The notes beneath the pieces are model-generated. The model saw only the letters and a program-made list of their open reading frames with translations, searched no databases and was not told the origin of the DNA. A DNA stretch of 42,274 nt from the NCBI GenBank assembly GCA_002371215.1, contig DFGL01000035.1:1-42274 (forward strand). The letters are read 5' to 3'. This document shows, piece by piece, positions 7,847-14,582 of the stretch. The position numbers were made by a program, and so were the translations under genes. This DNA comes from Ruminococcaceae bacterium UBA3751 (GTDB lineage: Bacteria; Bacillota; Clostridia; Oscillospirales; Acutalibacteraceae). The stretch's first letter is position 1. Each line of letters starts with the position of its first letter.

Positions 7847-8491
7847 ATGAATATTCTTGAAAAATTAAAACAGTTTTCGCTAGTAACTATAGTTATCGGA
7901 TTTCTTTCAGGTGTGCTTTTTATTGCGTTTCCTGATAAGTGCATTAAGTATATATCAATTACCGTAGGCGTCGCTATGATTGCCCTTGCAATTTCCGGCA
8001 TTGTAAGCTATCTGATTAAAAAAGGCTCCGTCTTCTCGCTTGTCGGCGGGGTGCTGTTAGGGCTAATCGGTATTATAATCTGTATTAAATATGAACAGGT
8101 TATTTCGCTTATAGTTGCCGTTATCGGTCTGTTTGTAATGAGCGCAGGTATTACCAATTTGATAACCGGCTTTAAGGTTATAAAGAGAACGGTTGTTATG
8201 GGTTGGGTTACACTGCTTATGGCGTGCGTTACAATTGTTTTCGGCTTCGTTGCGCTTACAAATTCAAGTGCCGTTTCCGAATCTCTCGTGCGTTTAATCG
8301 GAGTAGGTCTTATTATTTACGCTGTAATTGATTTAATTGCTTATTTTGAAGTCAGGTCGCTTGTTAAGGAGATTAACAAAGCGGTTGACGAGGCTGTTGA
8401 CGAGGTCAGCAGCCCGCCGGAGCCATCCGATAATCTTGAACCCCCAAGAGTAACGGAGGTAACTGATTTTACCGATATTACAGAAGAATAG
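7847..8491 (+). CDS. DUF308/HdeD-like membrane protein
   Basis: A 214-residue protein with six predicted membrane segments (about residues 11-28, 31-55, 62-82, 87-108, 115-138, 146-169), then a hydrophilic acidic tail of about 40 residues rich in Glu, Asp and Pro. The repeated pairs of glycine-rich helices, each ending in a short turn, match the DUF308 (HdeD-type) fold. HdeD is linked to acid resistance in Escherichia coli, but most Firmicutes members have no assigned job. An AGGTGA ribosome site precedes the ATG. The gene lies between two hairpins (7811-7829 and 8507-8540), so it may be transcribed partly from the EF-G promoter. Family call moderately sure, function unknown. Confidence 0.7.
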   Translation: MNILEKLKQFSLVTIVIGFLSGVLFIAFPDKCIKYISITVGVAMIALAISGIVSYLIKKGSVFSLVGGVLLGLIGIIICIKYEQVISLIVAVIGLFVMSAGITNLITGFKVIKRTVVMGWVTLLMACVTIVFGFVALTNSSAVSESLVRLIGVGLIIYAVIDLIAYFEVRSLVKEINKAVDEAVDEVSSPPEPSDNLEPPRVTEVTDFTDITEE

Positions 8492-8506
8492 CCAATATCT
8501 AAACAT

Positions 8507-8540
8507 CCTCTTTCTGCATACAATAGAAAGAGGTGTTTTT
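8507..8540 (+). terminator. Terminator-like hairpin that contains the ribosome binding site of the next gene
   Basis: CCTCTTTC (8507-8514) pairs with GAAAGAGG (8526-8533), followed by TGTTTTT up to 8540, which is the form of an intrinsic terminator for the DUF308 gene. The only good Shine-Dalgarno sequence for the ATG at 8541 is AAGAGG (8528-8533), inside the 3' arm. The same hairpin can therefore stop transcription and hide the ribosome site of the DUF3343 gene. Pairing is seen; the regulatory effect is inferred. Confidence 0.6.
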
Positions 8541-8759
8541 ATGTTATATGAACTTAAAACAGGCACGCTGACAAGAGCTCAGCGGTGCGTTAATATATTG
8601 AAAAAACAAGGAATTAAGGCGTATATAGGACGGTTGAAGAATCCGAAAAAGGAGGATGGGTGCGGCTATACGGTAAGGGTTAACACCGATAATATTTCTG
8701 CAATAATTACCTTTTTGAAGCGTAACGGCGTTGAAATCTCAGGAGTTGATTCAGCTTGA
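8541..8759 (+). CDS. DUF3343 (putative Se/S carrier-like) small protein
   Basis: A 72-residue soluble protein that resembles the DUF3343 family: a short ferredoxin-like fold beginning with an acidic/hydrophobic strand, a helix holding the first cysteine, and a GCGYTVRV strand with the second. The Pfam description is 'putative Se/S carrier protein-like', because such genes often sit beside cysteine desulfurase-like enzymes. That is the case here: the desulfurase-like gene begins inside this stop codon (TTG at 8756, stop TGA at 8757-8759). I infer that it accepts or carries sulfur or selenium for the neighbour. The ribosome binding site lies in a hairpin stem (8507-8540). The family assignment rests on pattern and context. 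Confidence 0.7.
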   Translation: MLYELKTGTLTRAQRCVNILKKQGIKAYIGRLKNPKKEDGCGYTVRVNTDNISAIITFLKRNGVEISGVDSA

Positions 8760-9886
8760 TTTATTATGATAACAGCGCAACCTCTTATCCGAAGCCGTGG
8801 AACGTTAAGCAAAAAATATACGAGGCTATACATTTGTACTCCTTTAACAGCGGAAGAGGAGGATATAAGGCATCGCTGAGAGCTGCCGAGAAAATCTACT
8901 CCGTTCGTGAAAAAATCGCTGATATGTTTTGCTGTGACGCTGAAAACGTCGCCTTTACCAAAAACTGTACGGAAGCGCTTAATATCGCAATAAAAGGCAG
9001 CGTTAAAAAGGGTAGCCATATTGTTATTTCCTCGCTTGAGCACAACAGCGTAAGCAGGGTTATATATAAGCTGTTTAACGACGGAATTATTGATTATTCA
9101 ATAGCGCCTTTCAGTTTTGATAAAAATGAAACCGTTAAAAACTTTGAGAGTGCAATAACTCCCGAAACAGCTCTTGTGGTCTGTACCGCTGCAAGCAACG
9201 CTTTCGGTTGTTTAATGCCCGTAAGAGAAATAGGTGCGCTTTGCCGAAAAAGGAATATTCGTTTTGTCGTAGACGCAGCTCAAAGCGCAGGAATATATCC
9301 TATTAATATGGTTAAGGATAATATTGACATACTTTGCGCACCGGGGCATAAAAGCCTTATGGGACCTATGGGAACGGGATTTATCGCCTTCAGAGTAAAA
9401 ACCGTCCTTAAAACTATAACCGAGGGCGGAACGGGCAGCAACTCGCTCAGTTTTATTCAACCCCTTGCGCTGCCTGACAGATATGAGTCCGGTACGCTTA
9501 ATAATATAGGAATAATCGGACTCGGAGCAGGAATAGACTATATAAATAATATCGGTATAGATGATATGAATTATCACGAGATTAAATTAATACAATTATT
9601 ATATGAAGCTTTGAGTAATATTGACGGCGTAAAGCTTTATACTCCGTTTCCCGAAAGCGATTCTTCACTTCCCGTTTTATCGTTTAATAAAGGCAAAACC
9701 TCGAGCGAGGAAACAGCGCTGATGCTTTCGGAAAAAAACATATGTACCCGCGCGGGATATCACTGTGCACCGCTTGCCCACGAGCATTTCAATACTCTTG
9801 ATACGGGTACCGTCAGGGTAAGTCTCGGCTGGTTTAATACTCAAAGAGAATGTGAAAGATTTACAAATGTTTTAAAATTGTTATAA
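8756..9886 (+). CDS. Class V aminotransferase-fold cysteine desulfurase family protein
   Basis: A 376-residue PLP enzyme of the NifS/SufS fold. It starts YYDNSATSYPKP, has the PLP-binding lysine at K199 in APGHKSLMG, a GGTGSNS motif soon after, and a candidate catalytic cysteine at C337 in GYHCAPLAH. These fit the clostridial cysteine desulfurase family found next to DUF3343 genes, rather than the housekeeping IscS/SufS that comes with a scaffold gene. It would take sulfur (or selenium) from cysteine (or selenocysteine), leaving alanine. The start is a TTG at 8756 supported by AGGAG (8741-8745); it overlaps the DUF3343 stop, which suggests translational coupling. No isc, suf or selD genes are nearby, so the acceptor is unclear. 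Confidence 0.85.
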   Translation: MIYYDNSATSYPKPWNVKQKIYEAIHLYSFNSGRGGYKASLRAAEKIYSVREKIADMFCCDAENVAFTKNCTEALNIAIKGSVKKGSHIVISSLEHNSVSRVIYKLFNDGIIDYSIAPFSFDKNETVKNFESAITPETALVVCTAASNAFGCLMPVREIGALCRKRNIRFVVDAAQSAGIYPINMVKDNIDILCAPGHKSLMGPMGTGFIAFRVKTVLKTITEGGTGSNSLSFIQPLALPDRYESGTLNNIGIIGLGAGIDYINNIGIDDMNYHEIKLIQLLYEALSNIDGVKLYTPFPESDSSLPVLSFNKGKTSSEETALMLSEKNICTRAGYHCAPLAHEHFNTLDTGTVRVSLGWFNTQRECERFTNVLKLL

Positions 9887-9906
9887 AACTCTTTATTTTC
9901 TATAAA
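9878..9906 (+). promoter_or_regulatory. Candidate promoter of cdaA-cdaR
   Basis: TTGTTA (9878-9883) and TATAAA (9901-9906) are 17 bases apart, with the first element overlapping the end of the desulfurase gene. The leader would be about 50 bases. No terminator separates the two genes, so read-through is also possible. Confidence 0.4.
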
Positions 9907-9961
9907 ATGTGTGTTATTATAAGTTAAAATAAAAATTACCACAATAGGTTGGGATATGTAA

Positions 9962-10888
9962 ATGTTAGGATTAAATGTTATAACAATGGCATTGCACTTC
10001 AGATATGTCAAAAACCTCTGGAACTCTGTTATGGATTTCTTTAACCAGATTCAGGGGCTTTTCGGCACATTCAAAATAATTGACGCTGTTGATATACTAT
10101 TCGTTGCGCTATTGCTTTTCTTCGTTTTTAGGGTTATAAGAGATACCCGCGCTATGCAGCTTATAAAGGGCATTATATTAATTGCGGTTTTGTATTTTCT
10201 CGTAACCTTCCTCGGAATGAGTGCGTCAAGCTATATTCTTCGCTCTGTATTTGCCAACATTCTTGTTTTGCTTGTAATTCTGTTCAGCCCTGAAATCAGA
10301 AACGTGCTCGAGGAAATGGGTAACGGTGCGGCAAGAAGCTCGTTTTTCGGTATGATAAAATCGGGCAAGGCCATCGAGGCGATGGAAACCAATAAGGCTA
10401 TTGATATAGTTATAAAGGCTTGCGTGGATATGTCTGATTCCAAAACGGGTGCTCTTATCGTTTTTGAAAACCATACGCACCTGCGTGAAATTATTGAGAG
10501 CGGAACTATCATAAACGCAAAGCTTTCAAGGGAGCTGGTTGAAAACGTTTTCTTCCCCAAGGCTCCTATGCACGACGGCGCGCTAATTATCCGCGACGGC
10601 AGAGCCTATGCGGCAGGCTGTATTCTTCCGCTGACAAGGAATACCGATATTTCCTCATCTCTCGGAACGAGGCACAGGGCGGCTATCGGTATGTCTCAGG
10701 AGAGCGATGCGGTTGTAGTTGTTGTAAGTGAGGAAACAGGAAATATCAGTATTGCGTACGGCGGAACGCTGCAGCAAAACGTTTCAAGCGGCGTTATGAG
10801 AGACTTTATGATTAATAAGCTTATACCGTCCGTTTCCGAAGAAAATACTTCCTTAGTTAAGAAATTTACAAGGAGGTTTAAGAAATAA
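9962..10888 (+). CDS. cdaA: Diadenylate cyclase CdaA (c-di-AMP synthase)
   Basis: A 308-residue membrane-bound DAC protein that makes cyclic di-AMP from two ATP. It has three membrane segments in roughly residues 41-110, then a DAC domain with the catalytic DGA motif (205-207, in MHDGALII) and GTRHRA (235-240), both intact. This layout is that of CdaA, not DisA, which has a helical DNA-binding tail. In Firmicutes CdaA controls potassium and osmolyte balance and wall integrity. The cdaR gene follows with a one-base overlap (TAATG). glmM, the usual third gene of the set, is absent here. The start at 9962 has a weak ribosome site; ATG at 9986 is an alternative, though the first residues may simply be variable. 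Confidence 0.95.
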   Translation: MLGLNVITMALHFRYVKNLWNSVMDFFNQIQGLFGTFKIIDAVDILFVALLLFFVFRVIRDTRAMQLIKGIILIAVLYFLVTFLGMSASSYILRSVFANILVLLVILFSPEIRNVLEEMGNGAARSSFFGMIKSGKAIEAMETNKAIDIVIKACVDMSDSKTGALIVFENHTHLREIIESGTIINAKLSRELVENVFFPKAPMHDGALIIRDGRAYAAGCILPLTRNTDISSSLGTRHRAAIGMSQESDAVVVVVSEETGNISIAYGGTLQQNVSSGVMRDFMINKLIPSVSEENTSLVKKFTRRFKK

Positions 10889-12153
10889 TGGAAAGAAAAA
10901 GACGTTTCACATTAAGACGGATTATTAATAACGATAAGTCGCTTATTATCTTTGTTTTAATACTTGCCGTTATTATCTGGATTGTAACCTCTCTTAATAT
11001 GGGTACCGATGAGCAGAAAACAATAACCGTTGACGTTCCTATCTCTATGAGCGATAAGCTTTCTAAGCAAATGGGTATGCAGTATTATTCATTAAAGGAC
11101 AGCGTATCTGTTAACGTTACCGTAAGCGGTGCAAAATACGTTATCGGACAGGTAACTGCTAACGACCTTAAATTTAAGTTCGACACAAGTAATGTTAACA
11201 GAGCGGGGGAGCAGTCAATTCCGATTCTTGTAACCAATAAGTCAAAATCTAAGGATTTTACCATTACGAGTACGTCTCCCTCAACAATTGACGCGTATTT
11301 TGACGTTAACGAAACAAAAACTTTCGACGTTGAGCTTTCATATGATGAAGACGCTGTTGCTGACGGATATGTTTTCGGTACGCCTCTTCTCAGCGATGAT
11401 AAAGTAGTTATTTCTGGCCCGACGACTTATGTTGATAAGATTGAAGCAGTCGGAATTGAAGTTCCTTTTGAAAAAGACGCAGCCCTTAAAGAACCGTATA
11501 ATACAGAGTGTAAGCTTATTCTTAAAGGCAGCGGAATTGAACAGAGTTATCTTGATATTACGTCAAAAACCGACAGCTCCAAGGTATTGTCCGAAATATC
11601 GGTTACGCTTCCCGTTCTCAAAGAAAAAACGCTTCCCGTTGAGGTTGCGTTTGACAATATGCCAAAGGGAATTACTTCTAAAGACCTTGAGGTTGAGTAT
11701 TCAGTTGATTCAATAAGCGCAGGCTTTCTTGACAGTACGGACGTTAAAAGCGCCGTAATCGGCAGAATTGATTTTAACGAGTTAACGGTAGGTGTCAACC
11801 GCTTTGAATTCAATATAAGCAATGCTCAGGGCTTTACGCTTCTTGACAACGACGTTGACGATATTGAGGTTAAGGTTACGGTATCCGAGGACCGATTTGA
11901 AAAGAAAGTTGTTGCCGTTAACCCGTATAATGTTAAGGTAAGCGGCGGTAAGGGCGGCGAAACTGTATCAAAACTCAGTAAATCAACTATAATAATAGTT
12001 GCTCCAAAGGATACTGAGATTACAGCGTCTGATGTAACGCTTAAATGCGATATATCTCAGAAAAATGACGATAATATCTATCCGCTTGAAATTACCGTTT
12101 CTAATAATTCCGCTTGGGTTTATTCAACCTATACCGCAACAATTGAAAAATAA
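10888..12153 (+). CDS. cdaR: YbbR-domain protein, CdaA regulator CdaR
   Basis: A 421-residue protein with one N-terminal membrane anchor (about residues 19-36) and a large extracytoplasmic part of about four YbbR-type beta domains (roughly 45-125, 135-225, 230-320, 330-415). In Firmicutes CdaR binds CdaA and modulates c-di-AMP production. The start is fixed by AGGAGG at 10871-10876, inside the cdaA coding region; the ATG overlaps the cdaA stop by one base, so the two are translated together. A strong hairpin terminator at 12164-12191 ends the unit, leaving a two-gene cdaA-cdaR operon. Confidence 0.9.
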   Translation: MERKRRFTLRRIINNDKSLIIFVLILAVIIWIVTSLNMGTDEQKTITVDVPISMSDKLSKQMGMQYYSLKDSVSVNVTVSGAKYVIGQVTANDLKFKFDTSNVNRAGEQSIPILVTNKSKSKDFTITSTSPSTIDAYFDVNETKTFDVELSYDEDAVADGYVFGTPLLSDDKVVISGPTTYVDKIEAVGIEVPFEKDAALKEPYNTECKLILKGSGIEQSYLDITSKTDSSKVLSEISVTLPVLKEKTLPVEVAFDNMPKGITSKDLEVEYSVDSISAGFLDSTDVKSAVIGRIDFNELTVGVNRFEFNISNAQGFTLLDNDVDDIEVKVTVSEDRFEKKVVAVNPYNVKVSGGKGGETVSKLSKSTIIIVAPKDTEITASDVTLKCDISQKNDDNIYPLEITVSNNSAWVYSTYTATIEK

Positions 12154-12163
12154 TCAAATAATA

Positions 12164-12191
12164 AAGGGAGGCTGAGCCTCCCTTATTTTTT
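12164..12191. terminator. Bidirectional terminator between cdaR and the sugar kinase gene
   Basis: AAGGGAGGC (12164-12172) pairs with GCCTCCCTT (12176-12184) around a TGA loop. A T-rich tract follows on the plus strand (12186-12191) and another on the minus strand. The stop codon of the convergent kinase gene (12183-12185) lies within or next to the stem. Confidence 0.85.
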
Positions 12192-13088
12192 ATACTTATT
12201 ATAGTAATCGAGCAATTCTTTTTCATTAAGATAAGCGCTTAGCGCGCCGATGGCGGTTACTGATTTTCCGCCTGTAATGTTTCCGAAAAGAATACTGTCT
12301 CTCAGCGGGTAACCGTTATATATGCCGTAGCAAAGCCCTGCAAGAAAAGCGTCTCCCGCTCCCGTGCTGTCAACGTTTTTGAATTCGTCAATGCTCTTTA
12401 CAGTGAACGTTTCGCCGTCTTCAATGCCGATACAGCCCTCGCTGTCAAGCTTAACTATAACCTTGTCAAAATACTTCTTTAGCTTTTCAGCGGCGTTTTC
12501 AGGCGTTTTTTCGCCTGTTATTTTTATCGCTTCCTTACGGTTTGGCGTGTAATAATCGGCAAGTTCAAGGTAATCCGAATAAGCTTCAAAGCTAAGCCCG
12601 TCATCCCAGCCGGTGTCGAGAACGAGGATGGTTCCTTCCGCTTTAAGCCTTTTGTAAACCTCTATAAATTCTCCCGTCTGCATAAGAGTTATCTTTGAGC
12701 CTTTTGCAGTATTGTAAAAGACTTCATCAGCGTTTGCGTTAGTTTTGCCCCATCCGCTGTAGCTGAAAAAGGTTCTGTCCTTTTCAAGAATAACAGCAGA
12801 GGTAACAGTCAGCGGTATTTCGTTTCCGCTGTACATATTTATAACGTCGGCTCCGGCGTCTTTGAATTCTTTTTTAGCGAATTCAGAAAAAATATCGTTT
12901 CCGAGAGAGGTTGCTATTCTAGTGTTAATCCCGAGCCTAGCAAGGTTTATCAGCGTTGCGGGTACGCCGCCTCCGAGTTTCAGTGAAAAATCCTTTGAAA
13001 ACAACTCTTCACCTACGTCGGGAATTCTTTTCATTCCGCTGTAAAGCAGGTCAACATTTGTTGAGCCCGCTCCGCAAATAAAAGACAT
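12183..13088 (-). CDS. PfkB/ribokinase-family carbohydrate kinase
   Basis: A 301-residue cytosolic sugar or nucleoside kinase of the PfkB family. The N-terminal signature with KLGGGVPATLINLARLG (37-53) contacts the substrate, and the C-terminal signature DSTGAGDAF (240-248) supplies the anion hole and the catalytic base D246. The true start is most likely the ATG at 13088: a GGAG lies six bases upstream, and an in-frame TTG four codons earlier overlaps that ribosome site. The gene starts two bases after the GH4 glycosidase stop, so the two form an operon. I infer that it phosphorylates a sugar released by the glycosidase. The particular sugar cannot be read from the sequence. Confidence 0.88.
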   Translation of the reverse strand: MSFICGAGSTNVDLLYSGMKRIPDVGEELFSKDFSLKLGGGVPATLINLARLGINTRIATSLGNDIFSEFAKKEFKDAGADVINMYSGNEIPLTVTSAVILEKDRTFFSYSGWGKTNANADEVFYNTAKGSKITLMQTGEFIEVYKRLKAEGTILVLDTGWDDGLSFEAYSDYLELADYYTPNRKEAIKITGEKTPENAAEKLKKYFDKVIVKLDSEGCIGIEDGETFTVKSIDEFKNVDSTGAGDAFLAGLCYGIYNGYPLRDSILFGNITGGKSVTAIGALSAYLNEKELLDYYNKYKK

Positions 13089-13090
13089 AT

Positions 13091-14455
13091 TTAACTCCAA
13101 TCTGCTGTGTATTCTTTATTCAGCTCCAGAAAGTCATTGACGAGAGCTTTTGCCAGGGAATACGAATTAACAAGAGGGTGCATTGTAAGAGCCTCAACGG
13201 CGCTCTGAATGCTCTTTTCCCTGATTGCCTTTGATGCAAGACGCTCGTAAATCTTAACGTGAATAACAAGCTCAAGATTCTGCTCGTCAGTTTTGATATT
13301 CTTATGCGGGAATACGCCGTCTTTTGTAATATCGCAGGTTATTTCCACAATATCATCGTTTAGCAGACCTTTTATTGCGCCGTTGTTAGCGGTACAAAGC
13401 ACCATTGAATCGGTTTTTCCGCTCTGCATAATTTCAATGTATTTGAGCGCAACGCCTGCGTATCCTCCGTCGTCCTTTTCGTTAATATCATACTTCCACT
13501 CGGTATCTCTCTTGATTCCCGTTTCGCTCGCCATATAGTTGTTTTCGCGCATTCCGTAATAATGCTCGAATATTTTCAGCGCCGTTTCAAAATCGTTATC
13601 AATATCAATTTTTGAAAGCTCTTCCGTCATTGCTTTGTTGATATCAAGAATCTGCATACCGCGCGTTTTTTCAGCGTTTACAATATTTCTCAGCGCTTTC
13701 TCGCGATAGTAAAAATAGTATAAATACTCGTTGAATATGGCGTGGCGTTCCTTGAGTAGCGGCTTGTCAAAATAGCGCATATCTGTTTTTGTATACGCCT
13801 CGTCATTATCGAGCAGCTCGTCAAGTATTTCTTTGCCGTTCAGCGTAACAGAGCTGAAATAGCTTAAATGGTTGAGTCCGTAAAGCTCGCCCTTAACCGA
13901 GTTTTCGTCAGCACCGTAAAGCTTTGCAAAGGTGCGTAGCATACTTGACGGAGTGTCGCAGATTCCGTATGTGAAATCATAGCCTGCGTCAAGCAGAGTC
14001 TGGCTTACAACTCCCGCAGGGTTAGTAAAATTAAATACCTTGCAGTTCGGATTAGCATATTTTTTTATCAGCTCACAGTATTCAATCAGTGCATAAACGC
14101 TTCTCATAGCAAAGGAAAGCCCGCAAGCTCCCGTTGTCTCCTGAGCGATTACGTTATATTTCAGTGCAATCTTTTCATCCTCAACGCGCATTTCGTCTCC
14201 GCCTTCGCGGATTGTAGTAATAACGTAATCAGTGTCTCTTACGGCTTCCTTAGCGTCAAGCGTAAGTGAAAAACTGAGCTTGGGATTAATGCTGAGCGCA
14301 ACCTTTTTAGCCATCTTTCCGTAAATATTAAGCTTTTGCTCGTTATTGTCCATAAAAACAATTTTATTAATTCCAAGCGCCTCTGATTTTTGCGCAAGCG
14401 ATTTAGCAAGAAACATTGCTCTTACTCCGCCGCCTCCTATTACGGTTATTTTCAT
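13091..14455 (-). CDS. Glycoside hydrolase family 4 (NAD- and metal-dependent glycosidase)
   Basis: A 454-residue GH4 enzyme. The N-terminal Rossmann loop is GGGGVRA (7-13). Metal-ligand candidates are C166 in GICDTP and H196 in GLNHLSYF, and the TNPAG segment (144-148) is also conserved. GH4 enzymes cleave glycosides by an NAD-dependent oxidation-elimination route with a divalent metal, acting on alpha or beta, phosphorylated or plain, substrates. The sequence alone does not fix which. The start is the ATG at 14455, eight bases after AAGGAG; two closer start codons (GTG and ATG, 14464 and 14461) are too near that site. It leads a two-gene operon with the PfkB kinase. No transporter or regulator gene is adjacent. 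Confidence 0.88.
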   Translation of the reverse strand: MKITVIGGGGVRAMFLAKSLAQKSEALGINKIVFMDNNEQKLNIYGKMAKKVALSINPKLSFSLTLDAKEAVRDTDYVITTIREGGDEMRVEDEKIALKYNVIAQETTGACGLSFAMRSVYALIEYCELIKKYANPNCKVFNFTNPAGVVSQTLLDAGYDFTYGICDTPSSMLRTFAKLYGADENSVKGELYGLNHLSYFSSVTLNGKEILDELLDNDEAYTKTDMRYFDKPLLKERHAIFNEYLYYFYYREKALRNIVNAEKTRGMQILDINKAMTEELSKIDIDNDFETALKIFEHYYGMRENNYMASETGIKRDTEWKYDINEKDDGGYAGVALKYIEIMQSGKTDSMVLCTANNGAIKGLLNDDIVEITCDITKDGVFPHKNIKTDEQNLELVIHVKIYERLASKAIREKSIQSAVEALTMHPLVNSYSLAKALVNDFLELNKEYTADWS

Positions 14456-14483
14456 AACCATCACTCCTTTACTGTTCTATTTA

Positions 14484-14512
14484 ATTATAATTTATTAATT
14501 TATAATTTGCAA
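14484..14512 (-). promoter_or_regulatory. Promoter of the GH4-kinase operon
   Basis: On the minus strand TTGCAA (14507-14512) and TATAAT (14484-14489) are 17 bases apart. The -10 box lies about 30 bases ahead of the GH4 start. Confidence 0.5.
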
Positions 14513-14525
14513 TATCAATTTTAAC

Positions 14526-14554
14526 TTTACATTTGCTTCTATATGTAGTATAAT
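14526..14554 (+). promoter_or_regulatory. Promoter of the secreted beta-helix gene
   Basis: TTTACA (14526-14531) and TATAAT (14549-14554) are 17 bases apart. They lie back to back with the GH4 promoter, about 29 bases ahead of the ATG. Confidence 0.6.
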
Positions 14555-14582
14555 ACCCTTAATTTTCCAATGGAGGCTCAAT

